A stretch of 64,000 bases of DNA. Source: Shewanella denitrificans OS217. Its GTDB lineage: Bacteria > Pseudomonadota > Gammaproteobacteria > Enterobacterales > Shewanellaceae. Shown piece by piece: positions 36,873 through 45,328 of the stretch. The position numbers and the translations under genes are program-made. The notes under the pieces were generated by a model. It made no database searches, was not told where the DNA came from, and saw nothing but the letters and a program-made list of their open reading frames with translations. The stretch's first letter is position 1, and each line of letters starts with the position of its first letter. The DNA is taken from assembly GCF_000013765.1 (NCBI RefSeq), contig NC_007954.1, forward strand, positions 1,240,001 to 1,304,000, read 5' to 3'.

Positions 36873-37625
36873 ATGATTGATTTCTACACTAGTTTAGAAT
36901 CGAAGCTAATAGGCTTTGATGGGGGGAACATTCGCTCTCCGCTTTGGTTTTCCGGTTTGGAATGGGGATCATCTGATGAAAAGATCACGGCTAATATAAC
37001 CAGACCTACGTATTCCATTGCGAACTTTGACGTTCCTTATTTATCAAAGGAATGGAAAGACGAGACCCCTCAATTTTTTAAATGGCAGTTTGATCAAAAA
37101 ATTGCGAAGTTATTATGCCGGGTATTCGACTTTGAAGGTGGTTATAAGGAGTACATGCGCGAAAAATATTGTGAAGCAGATTCAAACGAGTTTAAAGTTA
37201 ATTTATTCCCCCTTCCAGCACCGCAAATCGATAAATGGTCAGCTGAGCATATTGAGCTGACTAAAACACGGATTAAGTATCACTACCAAACATATTGCGC
37301 TCAATACAGGTTCAAGCTATTACATGCCTTAGTCAATGAGTTCAAACCAAAGGTTATCGTTTGTTTTGGCCGTGGTTATATGGAAGAGTTCAAACTCGCT
37401 TTTTGGGGGGAGGGCTCACCAGCATCTCTCACAGAAACAGAATTCAAGATTGGCGAGCGAAACATCATATCAGTGCTTAGTTCAAATCATGCTACGAAGT
37501 TAATTGTAGCGCCATTTTTAGGACGAAACTTGACGGCGAATAGTGATTTGGACGAGATTGCAGACATTGTTAAAAATATCATTCTATCTGATTCGATGGG
37601 GTTTCAATTCTCAACATGTCTGTAG
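36873..37625 (+). CDS. unknown protein, possibly uracil-DNA-glycosylase fold
   Basis: A 250-residue protein. The order of motifs recalls the uracil-DNA glycosylase superfamily: PLWFSGLEWGSS near residue 23 where the water-activating loop would be, VNLFPLPAP near 109, FKPKVIVCFGRGYMEEF near 160, and SVLSSNHATKLIVAPFLGR near 205 where the HPS-type loop would be. None of these is an exact family signature, so the assignment is inference. The ATG has GGAG 12 bases upstream, rather far. It sits between the two other unknown island genes. Confidence 0.65.
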   Translation: MIDFYTSLESKLIGFDGGNIRSPLWFSGLEWGSSDEKITANITRPTYSIANFDVPYLSKEWKDETPQFFKWQFDQKIAKLLCRVFDFEGGYKEYMREKYCEADSNEFKVNLFPLPAPQIDKWSAEHIELTKTRIKYHYQTYCAQYRFKLLHALVNEFKPKVIVCFGRGYMEEFKLAFWGEGSPASLTETEFKIGERNIISVLSSNHATKLIVAPFLGRNLTANSDLDEIADIVKNIILSDSMGFQFSTCL

Positions 37626-37998
37626 TGTAATAGTGCGTTTGGTGTAAGACGACAACTAGAAAGGCAACTTAGCTTCAATAAGAATACGCCTCATAGGTCA
37701 TTATTTAATCAGGGCCTTCTATCATCAAGGACAAGCCATACTGGTACTCGCTACGCTCGCATCCTTGACAATACAAGGCCTGAAGAAGATTGGTTTAATA
37801 TGAGGTGTATGGATCAACCTGCGAAGTTCACAATCTATAGAGCTCAAATAATAGACGCCATAATTGACGCGATATACTTTGACTTAATTCATATCTTACA
37901 ATTAGTATGGAGTGTCATTCCTATCGCTATGGCGGTGATTGGCAACATGATTCAGGATCACATGGAATGTTACCATCATGGATAAAGGAGATTATATT
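37626..37998. other. intergenic region with nested inverted repeat
   Basis: About 370 bases containing the inverted repeat at 37707-37785. A 61-codon frame at 37800 has no supporting binding site or family and is not called. Confidence 0.5.
37707..37785. repeat. nested imperfect inverted repeat, about 79 bp
   Basis: Outer arms CAGGGCCTT and AAGGCCTG, inner arms TCAAGGAC and ATCCTTGA, with TACTCGCTACGCTCGC in the loop. Single copy in this window; shape resembles a miniature palindromic element or a folded recombination site. Confidence 0.55.
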
Positions 37999-38181
37999 GT
38001 GAGTAAAATTATCGTTGAAATTGTGAAAAGTCCAGAAAATGATCATGGCTGCTGGGGAATTCAGGTAAGTAACGAAGGTGGAGATTTGTTTTTTGATACT
38101 GGTTATATTTATGAAGGGCAAGGTGCAGCAGATAGAGCATTTTGTAAATTGTTAAATAACTTACCTCACCAAGAGTCCTAA
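37999..38181 (+). CDS. small protein of unknown function
   Basis: A 60-residue protein starting with GTG at 37999, chosen because AAAGGAG lies eight bases upstream; an ATG at 37978 is in frame but would include that site. The sequence MSKIIVEIVKSPENDHGCWG continues into an acidic, compact domain ending LLNNLPHQES. No family recognised, but the strong binding site and balanced composition suggest a real gene. Confidence 0.55.
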   Translation: MSKIIVEIVKSPENDHGCWGIQVSNEGGDLFFDTGYIYEGQGAADRAFCKLLNNLPHQES

Positions 38182-38347
38182 TTTTGTTTAGTTAAATATG
38201 TCTGTGAGTGAACATAGGCTGATTGGGGTGGCAGCGGGAGGTTCAATTCCTCTGGTGTCAGTTTTCCTCGTAGCCCTCGTAATCCTTGTGTGTATCAGAA
38301 GTTTCAGTCTATCAGTGCAAACTATCAACCAAGTGGAGGAACCGCCT

Positions 38348-38479
38348 ATGAATAAAATGAAAACAACAGCAACATTTTCAATCCTAGAAACAATCTGGGC
38401 TATTGGGGTGAGCTGCACGGCAGGGTCCCTGTCACCCTATGTTCACTTAAAAGCATACAATTACTTTTTGAAGTATTAA
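38348..38479 (+). CDS. possible 43-residue peptide
   Basis: ATG at 38348 is preceded by GGAGG at good spacing and opens a 43-codon frame (MNKMKTTATFSILETIWAIG at the start) with one hydrophobic stretch. The frame is also open far upstream. It may be a real small protein or a chance frame. Confidence 0.3.
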   Translation: MNKMKTTATFSILETIWAIGVSCTAGSLSPYVHLKAYNYFLKY

Positions 38480-38497
38480 CTACTTTAGGGACAATAC

Positions 38498-39679
38498 ATG
38501 TCATCCATAAGAAGTTTGCTAAATGAAGCTATTGGGAAACTAAATCAAAATAGTCATGCTCATCTTGTAGACTGTACATTGCAAGCTTCGATTATGAGTG
38601 ATAACGAGCAATGTTGGTGCTTAAGTGGCCGTTTATACAAAGACTGTCATAAAGAGCGTAACCTAAAACGAGAGCTCAGTGAGCATGAAGTCAGAAATAA
38701 AGTAAGCGCTATTTTTGACCAAAATAAATATTGCTGTGCTGAATTTGATAAAGAAAACTGTGTATTTGAGATCAGTAAGGCACATACAATTCAAAAGGGT
38801 AAGGTACTTTCTAGTTTTGCTGAAAATGGTCATGTGGGGACGTTCTACCGAAATCTAAACGGTATAGATAATCCCACTAGATTAAAAGCTGGCATTGAGA
38901 AAAAAGCATCAATCTTTTTGGGTTTTTGTAAGTATCATGATACTGAATTGTTCAAATGTATTGAGCTAAATGGTTTTTCTAAAACAAAAGAAAATTGTTG
39001 GGCTAGCTCATATCGCGCAGTTTGTCATGAGTACTACCAAAAGAAAGCCGCTATTGATGCTACCGATTGGCAGAGAAAGTACTTGGACAGTGGACTAGAT
39101 GTGTATCATCAAGTTTTTCTTCAAGAGAGACTGTACATTCACCAAGTTAACATTGAGAAGGGGTTCAGTGACATAGCTCTAATCAAAGTTGCTTACGAGG
39201 ATATCAAAGTCAATAGTCAAATTGATGAAATTATTTCTTATGTTCTTGAGTTTGATGCACCGCTTACAATCGCAGTATGTGCAAGCATTTCTCCATATTT
39301 TGACCTTAATGGAATAAAAATCCAAAATATAGGTTATGCAAATGAAAAATTTCAGCATTTCTCTATTTCTACCGTGACATTAAACGGTAATGCGGCTTAC
39401 GTAGTAAGTCACCTCAAAAAACATGACACTATCGGGAATTACTTAAAAGAGGTGTTATCCATGCCTCTTGCTTACATAAATAATTGGTTAACAACCTGTA
39501 TATTTGCGTACACTGAAAACAACTATTTTCGTTTATCTTGGTGGGATTCATTAGATGAAAACACGAGGATGGATATATATAATTTGTTTTTGTCTGAAAA
39601 TTACACGAAGACTTTAGATTACAATGACTTAGTTAGTCGATCTATATCTAGCTCTCTTGTCTCAATTGAACGGGTTTAA
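38498..39679 (+). CDS. SEC-C motif protein of unknown function
   Basis: A 393-residue protein. Residues 38-51 (QCWCLSGRLYKDCH) form a SEC-C-like zinc motif of the form CxCxSGxxYKxCH. A second Cys/His-rich part follows: CCAEF, NCVFEISKAHTIQKGKVLSS, ENGHV and FCKYHDTELFKCIE, which recalls HNH-like zinc-bound regions. The C-terminal 200 residues resemble nothing I know. TAGGG precedes the ATG. It is the last gene of the AT-rich island before metH. Confidence 0.7.
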   Translation: MSSIRSLLNEAIGKLNQNSHAHLVDCTLQASIMSDNEQCWCLSGRLYKDCHKERNLKRELSEHEVRNKVSAIFDQNKYCCAEFDKENCVFEISKAHTIQKGKVLSSFAENGHVGTFYRNLNGIDNPTRLKAGIEKKASIFLGFCKYHDTELFKCIELNGFSKTKENCWASSYRAVCHEYYQKKAAIDATDWQRKYLDSGLDVYHQVFLQERLYIHQVNIEKGFSDIALIKVAYEDIKVNSQIDEIISYVLEFDAPLTIAVCASISPYFDLNGIKIQNIGYANEKFQHFSISTVTLNGNAAYVVSHLKKHDTIGNYLKEVLSMPLAYINNWLTTCIFAYTENNYFRLSWWDSLDENTRMDIYNLFLSENYTKTLDYNDLVSRSISSSLVSIERV

Positions 39680-40182
39680 CAATGTTTAAATTTTAAAGAT
39701 ACTTTCTCTAATCAAAATCCCTCACATTAAAGTTATGCATCTAATGTACTTATGTCAAAAAACGAGTTACTTACTTTTTCGTTAAGCTAAAGCGCTTTTC
39801 TGCTGATACGACGAGTGAGCTCTAAAAGTTTAACCGTGCGGTAATCTCCCCATTGTTAAATTCTGTTAAATGGCTGCCTTTAAGTTTCTGGAGCTGACAG
39901 GTACCTCTGAGTTTAAGAGGTGAACCATGGTGATTTGCGAGACGACCGTCTGAGACAGGACGTCGAAGCGAGCTACATGGAAGTATTCACGCGTGTCGGC
40001 AAGTGAACACCCTGGCAAGCCTGTACTGGAATTATTTAGATAAATGCTATTTAGTCTTTAAGGCACGCTTAAATTTAGTGAGTGACAAATATCTATATTA
40101 GCGATTATCACCCATTTTATTTTGCTCTTTTGGCCGATTTCAAAGATCAAACTCAGGTTCAATCCCTACTCGGGCTCACCTT
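39680..40182. other. intergenic region with dispersed repeat
   Basis: About 500 bases between the convergent SEC-C gene and metH. It holds inverted repeat copy R3; the stretch near 40148 (GGTTCAATCC) resembles a tRNA T-arm but no tRNA can be folded around it. No clear terminator for either gene. Confidence 0.5.
39958..40030 (-). repeat. dispersed repeat, copy R3 (inverted)
   Basis: On the minus strand, in order: AGGCTTGCCA, CGACACGCG, and TCCATGTAGCTCGCTTCGA followed by CGTCC, the same block order as copy R2 at 35582-35679. R2 and R3 therefore form an inverted pair around three unknown genes. Confidence 0.75.
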
Positions 40183-43100
40183 TTACTCAGGATCATAGTC
40201 TAGCACTGGTGCTAACCAGCGTTCGGTTTCTGTGACGCTCATACCCTTACGGGCTGCGTAGTCTTCCACTTGATCGCGACCTATGTTGGTGACGCCGAAG
40301 TAGCGGGATTTGGGGTGGGCGAAGTACCAACCGGACACCGCTGCAGTGGGGAACATGGCGTAGCTTTCGGTGATATTGAGCCCTATCGTTTCATCGGGTT
40401 TGAGCAGCTCCCATAACAAGCCTTTTTCAGTGTGATCAGGACATGCCGGGTAGCCGGGTGCGGGGCGTATGCCCTTGTATTTCTCGCGAATTAACGCTTC
40501 GTTATCTAAGGTTTCATCGGCTGCGTAACCCCAGAATTCTTTACGCACCCGCTCGTGCATTCTTTCTGCAAAGGCTTCTGCTAATCTGTCAGCCAAGCAC
40601 TTAAGCATGATGGCGCTGTAGTCATCGTGATTGGCCTCAAAGCGGGCCACATGCTCATCAATACCGTGACCTGCGGTGACCGCAAACCCGCCCATGTAAT
40701 CGGCAACCCCAGAGTCTTTTGGCGCGACAAAATCGGCGAGGCAAAAGTTATCATTGCCCACACGCTCAAGCTGCATCCGTAGATGATGGGTGGTCATGAT
40801 AGGCTGGCTTCGGTCTTCATCAGTGCCGTCACACGCGTATAGCTCGATATCATCAAAGTTCACTGTATTGGCGGGAAACAGCCCAATGACCGCCTTGGCG
40901 GTGAGCCACTTCTCACTGATGATTTGTTCTAGCATGGCTTTGCCATCCTCAAACAGCTTTTGGGCTTCAACGCCGACGATTTTGTCGTTTAAAATTTCAG
41001 GATAACGGCCATGGAGCTCCCAACTTCTGAAAAACGGTGTCCAATCGATACGCTCAACTAAATCGCTTAACGGATAATCTTCAAACACTTGGCGGCCCAG
41101 TATTTTAGGCTTAACCGGGGTGTAATCTTGCCAGTCGTGTTGGCAGCGGTTTTCCCGCGCTTTAGCAAGGCTTGTGATGGTTTTACGCTTAGTTTGCGAT
41201 AAACGCTTTTCGCGCATCTCTTGGTATTCCACATAGGTGGCATCGATAGTGTCTTGCCGAGTTTGATTGCCAATCAGCTTTGCCACCATGGGCACAGCGC
41301 GGGAGGCATCGGCAATATAAATGGCGCCAGGGGGATAATGCGGGGCGATTTTCACTGCGGTATGAATTTTTGAGCAAGTGGCGCCGCCTATGATAACCGG
41401 CAGGCTTAAGCCCTCGCGAATTAAGGTTTTTACGTTGTGCACCATTTCATCCAAGCTTGGGGTGATAAGCCCAGACATGCCGATGATGTCGACCTTTTCA
41501 GCCCGTGCTACCTCGATGATTTTCTCAATGGAGACCATGACCCCAAGGTCTATAACCTCATAACCGTTACAGGCCAATACCACGCCGACAATATTCTTGC
41601 CTATGTCGTGCACATCGCCTTTTACCGTCACCATCAAGATTTTGCCGTTGGACTGACCCTCAACCTTTTCAAGCTCAATATAGGGGTTTAAGTAGGCCAC
41701 GGCTTTTTTCATTACCCGTGCGGACTTGACCACTTGCGGCAGGAACATCTTGCCCGAGCCAAATAAGTCGCCCACCACATTCATGCCATTCATCAAGGGG
41801 CCTTCGATGACGTCCAGTGGCCGCACGGACTCAAGGCGTGCAGCTTCTGTGTCCTCATCGATAAATTCTGTGATGCCTTTCACTAAGGCATAAGATAAGC
41901 GCTCTGCCACCGGCAAACTGCGCCAGGCTGAGTCCTCTTTTTTGACCTCTTGACTGCCATCGCCGCGAAACTGCTCGGCGATTTCTAATAATTGCTCTGT
42001 GTTACTGGAGTCCGCCACTGGGCAAGGTAAGTTGCGCACCACGTTTTCGACCCTGAGTTTAAGCTCTGGGTCGATATCATCATAAATCGCCAATTGACCG
42101 GCGTTAACTATGCCCATGTCCATGCCCGCTTGAATGGCGTGGTATAAAAACACGGCGTGTATGGCTTCGCGCACCGGATTATTGCCACGAAATGAGAAGG
42201 ACACGTTGGAGACGCCGCCGGAAATCATCGCATGGGGTAGGTTCGCCTTAATGTCTTTGATGGACTCGATAAAGTCCACCGCGTAGTTATCGTGTTCATC
42301 GATGCCGGTGGCGATGGCGAAAATATTAGGGTCAAAAATAATGTCTTCGGGAGGGAAGCCCACCACATCCACCAAGAGGCGATAGGCGCGGGTGCAAATC
42401 TCGGTTTTACGCTTGCGGGTGTCTGCCTGACCGTCTTCATCAAACGCCATCACGATAGCGGCGGCGCCATAGCGCTTCACTAAGGTGGCCTGTTTGATAA
42501 AGGCAGCTTCGCCTTCTTTCATGGAAATGGAGTTGACTATGGCCTTGCCTTGCACGCACTTAAGCCCGGCTTCTATGACCTCCCATTTGGAGGAGTCAAT
42601 CATGATGGGCACCCGTGAGATATCGGGCTCAGAGGCAATTAAGTTTAAAAACTGACTCATGGCCGCCACGCCATCTAGCATGCCTTCATCCATGTTGACG
42701 TCGATGATCTGGGCGCCGTTTTCCACTTGCTCACGCACCACATCTAAGGCTTCTTCGAATTTCTCTTCTTTAATTAAGCGCAAAAACTTGGCAGAGCCTG
42801 TCACATTGGCGCGCTCGCCCACGTTCACGAATAAGGAGTTACTGTCTATGGTCAAGGGCTCAAGGCCAGATAAGCGGCAGGCGATGGCAATATCAGGCAA
42901 GGCTCTGGCATCGAATTTATCTACCGCCTCTGCGATAGCGCGAATGTGAGCTGGAGTACTGCCGCAGCAACCGCCAACGATATTCACCAGCCCTTCTTCG
43001 GCCCATTGAGCGAGAATTTCAGCCATTTCCGCTGGGGTTTCATCATAGCCGCCAAACTCATTGGGCAGGCCAGCGTTAGGGTGAACTGAAATATAGGTTT

Positions 43101-43908
43101 CTGAAATTCTTGCTAACTCTTCGACATAAGGGCGCAGCTCTTTTGGCCCTAGGGCGCAATTAAGGCCGATGGAAATGGGCTTAATGTGACGCAGTGAGTT
43201 ATAAAAGGCCTCTGTGGTTTGCCCTGTGAGAGTACGGCCCGAGGCATCCGTTATCGTGCCAGACACCATCACAGGTAAGCGCTCACCTAAAACATCGAAG
43301 GCTTTTTCGATGGCAAACAGCGCCGCCTTGGCGTTTAAGGTATCGAATATGGTTTCCACCATGATGATGTCGGCGCCGCCTTGGATTAAGGCTAAGCTGG
43401 ACTCAAGATAGGCCTTAACGAGTTGATCGAAACTCACATTGCGAAAGCTTGGGTCGTTCACATCTGGGCTGATGGAGCAAGTGCGGTTGGTGGGCCCAAG
43501 GACCCCAGCAACATAACGGCGAATGCCAGTTTGCGTGCTAATTTCATCGGCAGCTTCCCGTGCAAGGCGGGCGCCCACTTGGTTGATTTCAGCCGCCAAT
43601 GCCTGCATGTCATAGTCGGCCATGGCGATAGTGGTGGCGTTAAAGGTGTTGGTTTCTATGATGTCACTGCCAGCGAGCAGGTAATCTAGGTGAATTTGTT
43701 TGATGATTTGCGGCTGACTCAACACCAATAAGTCATTGTTACCTTTGACATCGCAGTGCCAATCCTTAAAGCGCTGGCCGCGATAATCTGCTTCTTCCAG
43801 CTTGTAGTCTTGGATCATGGTACCCATGGCGCCATCCAGCATCACTATGCGCTGTGCTAATAATTCAGTGAGTTGGACTAAGGTAGTGCTGTGTGCTGCT
43901 GTGGCCAT
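40183..43908 (-). CDS. metH: cobalamin-dependent methionine synthase
   Basis: MetH transfers methyl from 5-methyltetrahydrofolate via cobalamin to homocysteine. The 1241-residue protein has all four modules: homocysteine domain with zinc ligands in GLNCALG and GGCCGSTP, folate domain (VNVGERANVTGSAKF onward), cobalamin domain with DVHDIGKNIVGVVLACNGYE holding the axial His, and the C-terminal reactivation domain with RPAPGYPACPDHTEK and AMFPTAAVSGWYFAHP. It faces away from a cobalamin/iron ABC importer and cobS/cobO, which fits the cofactor need. A MetJ-like operator lies about 160 bp upstream. Confidence 0.97.
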   Translation of the reverse strand: MATAAHSTTLVQLTELLAQRIVMLDGAMGTMIQDYKLEEADYRGQRFKDWHCDVKGNNDLLVLSQPQIIKQIHLDYLLAGSDIIETNTFNATTIAMADYDMQALAAEINQVGARLAREAADEISTQTGIRRYVAGVLGPTNRTCSISPDVNDPSFRNVSFDQLVKAYLESSLALIQGGADIIMVETIFDTLNAKAALFAIEKAFDVLGERLPVMVSGTITDASGRTLTGQTTEAFYNSLRHIKPISIGLNCALGPKELRPYVEELARISETYISVHPNAGLPNEFGGYDETPAEMAEILAQWAEEGLVNIVGGCCGSTPAHIRAIAEAVDKFDARALPDIAIACRLSGLEPLTIDSNSLFVNVGERANVTGSAKFLRLIKEEKFEEALDVVREQVENGAQIIDVNMDEGMLDGVAAMSQFLNLIASEPDISRVPIMIDSSKWEVIEAGLKCVQGKAIVNSISMKEGEAAFIKQATLVKRYGAAAIVMAFDEDGQADTRKRKTEICTRAYRLLVDVVGFPPEDIIFDPNIFAIATGIDEHDNYAVDFIESIKDIKANLPHAMISGGVSNVSFSFRGNNPVREAIHAVFLYHAIQAGMDMGIVNAGQLAIYDDIDPELKLRVENVVRNLPCPVADSSNTEQLLEIAEQFRGDGSQEVKKEDSAWRSLPVAERLSYALVKGITEFIDEDTEAARLESVRPLDVIEGPLMNGMNVVGDLFGSGKMFLPQVVKSARVMKKAVAYLNPYIELEKVEGQSNGKILMVTVKGDVHDIGKNIVGVVLACNGYEVIDLGVMVSIEKIIEVARAEKVDIIGMSGLITPSLDEMVHNVKTLIREGLSLPVIIGGATCSKIHTAVKIAPHYPPGAIYIADASRAVPMVAKLIGNQTRQDTIDATYVEYQEMREKRLSQTKRKTITSLAKARENRCQHDWQDYTPVKPKILGRQVFEDYPLSDLVERIDWTPFFRSWELHGRYPEILNDKIVGVEAQKLFEDGKAMLEQIISEKWLTAKAVIGLFPANTVNFDDIELYACDGTDEDRSQPIMTTHHLRMQLERVGNDNFCLADFVAPKDSGVADYMGGFAVTAGHGIDEHVARFEANHDDYSAIMLKCLADRLAEAFAERMHERVRKEFWGYAADETLDNEALIREKYKGIRPAPGYPACPDHTEKGLLWELLKPDETIGLNITESYAMFPTAAVSGWYFAHPKSRYFGVTNIGRDQVEDYAARKGMSVTETERWLAPVLDYDPE

Positions 43909-44068
43909 GGATTGTTTACCTTTTACTGCATAAAATAAGTGACGCGATAACGACGAAAATCTAGCAACTTTCTACTGTTCAATTCCATCTGCTGTTTTTG
44001 GTATCTGCTTTTCTTGTTCGGGTTCAGCAGGACACACAGGATTGAGATTGAACTAGTTTTGGGTGTTT

Positions 44069-44084
44069 AAACGTCTAGATGGCT
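44069..44084. promoter_or_regulatory. candidate MetJ operator (two met boxes)
   Basis: AAACGTCTAGATGGCT matches the tandem consensus AGACGTCTAGACGTCT at 13 of 16 positions. It lies in the divergent gap, about 160 bp upstream of metH and 320 bp upstream of the importer gene, so it could repress either or both when S-adenosylmethionine is plentiful. Confidence 0.6.
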
Positions 44085-44278
44085 ATAATAGTCAGATTTT
44101 AACACCGAGAGCAAGCACAAACTGTAATATTGGCATGCTTTAGGTTTGTGCCCGTTTAATATTAGTTGAAGGGATAAGTTTTAAGTCATCTTTATTAATG
44201 ACTTGCATGGCATATAACGTACACTTAGGCCCAAGAGTGTTATGGCTCACTGATGAACAGAATGCAGGATTAATGATA

Positions 44279-44384
44279 GTGCGGTTAATAAAGAGCGCGG
44301 TTAAATCAGTGAGGTTAATAATCAGTGCGGTTAATAAAGAGCTCGGTTAAATAAAAGAGCGCGGTTCAAAAACACGGTTAACAA
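44279..44384. repeat. imperfect ~16-bp tandem repeat
   Basis: Six or seven units built on GCGGTTAATAAAGAGC, with variants such as GCGGTTAAATCAGTG and CGGTTAAATAAAAGAGC, just upstream of the importer gene. Confidence 0.8.
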
Positions 44385-44404
44385 AAGGGGCCAGAGAAAG
44401 CCAA

Positions 44405-45328
44405 ATGAATCATGGCGAAGTATTAGCTGAGAATAGCCAAACTGGCTTATTGAAAGATAAGGTCTTAAGGGTATCCGATCTCAGTTGGCAGGCAGGGCAC
44501 AAGCAGGTGCTGGATAAACTGAGTTTCAACTTAGAGGCAGGCACCATGCTGGGGCTCATAGGCCCCAATGGCGCAGGGAAATCCAGCTTATTACGCTGCC
44601 TTTATCGGTTTATTAAGGCAAGTGATGGCCAAATTGAGCTGTTTGGCCGTGATCTCGGCCAGTATTCCTCTCGCGAGCTTGCCAAGTTGATTGCCGTGGT
44701 GCAGCAAGAAGCCCAAGGCTCGGCTGAGTTTGCCATGAGCACAGTGCAGGTTGTAAGCCTTGGGCTCACGCCCCACAAAGGCTTGTTTGATGGCTTAACT
44801 TCTGAGGATAAACAGCGGGTAGATCAAGCCTTAGCTAAGGTCGGGCTTGAGACGCAGGCAGAGCAAGCCTTTAGCCAATTGTCAGGGGGGGAGAAGCAGC
44901 GCGCCTTGATAGCCAGAGCCATAGTGCAGCAGCCCAAACTGCTTATCTTGGATGAACCCACCAATCATTTAGACATACGTTATCAAATTCAAATTCTTGA
45001 ACTAGTCAAAAGCTTAGGTATAAGCGTCATGGCCTCCATCCATGATTTAAATCTTGCCAGCGCCCTGTGCGACAAACTGCTGCTTATTCATCAAGGCCGC
45101 TTGGTGGCTCAAGGTCGTCCTGATGAGGTGCTGACTCCCGCGCGCATAAGTGAAGTGTTTGGGGTCTGCTGCGATATTCGCCCTCATCCTCAGCATGGTC
45201 AGCCTTTGATCAGTTACTTTTATGGCTACAATGCCAGTGCTCATGCCTTATCCACTGCGACGGCCCATCTAATCGGTGCGGAAAGGGCTGCGAAAAGAGC
45301 TGGTGGTTTTGATGGAGCAGAGCAATGA
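44405..45328 (+). CDS. ABC importer ATP-binding protein (BtuD/FepC type)
   Basis: A 307-residue ABC ATPase. Seen: Walker A GPNGAGKSS near residue 60, Q-loop in VVQQEAQG, signature LSGGEKQR, Walker B LLILDEPTNHLD and H-loop SIHDLN. It belongs to the cobalamin/ferric siderophore group. It overlaps the permease gene by four bases (ATGA) and precedes cobS and cobO, which favours vitamin B12 as substrate over iron. The C-terminal 40 residues extend beyond the usual core. Confidence 0.9.
   Translation: MNHGEVLAENSQTGLLKDKVLRVSDLSWQAGHKQVLDKLSFNLEAGTMLGLIGPNGAGKSSLLRCLYRFIKASDGQIELFGRDLGQYSSRELAKLIAVVQQEAQGSAEFAMSTVQVVSLGLTPHKGLFDGLTSEDKQRVDQALAKVGLETQAEQAFSQLSGGEKQRALIARAIVQQPKLLILDEPTNHLDIRYQIQILELVKSLGISVMASIHDLNLASALCDKLLLIHQGRLVAQGRPDEVLTPARISEVFGVCCDIRPHPQHGQPLISYFYGYNASAHALSTATAHLIGAERAAKRAGGFDGAEQ

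Larger units (their letters stand above)
43909..44404. other. divergent regulatory region, metH / ABC importer
   Basis: About 500 bases. It holds the MetJ-like site and an imperfect repeat array (44279-44384). A TATAAT sits at 44084-44089 without a well-placed -35. No B12-box or other part of a cobalamin riboswitch was found, although genes of this kind often have one. Confidence 0.55.

Noticed and set aside
37800..37985. 61-codon frame in the island
   Set aside because: No binding site or recognisable composition; it overlaps the leader of the better supported gene at 37999.
38236..38265. tRNA-like 3' end (GGTTCAATTCC) as an attachment site
   Set aside because: Only a T-arm-like stretch; no matching acceptor, D or anticodon arms upstream.
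40148..40180. Second T-arm-like motif beside metH
   Set aside because: GGTTCAATCC is present but the stem is weak and no cloverleaf can be drawn.
43909..44404. Cobalamin riboswitch upstream of metH or the importer
   Set aside because: No B12-box or matching core sequence on either strand.
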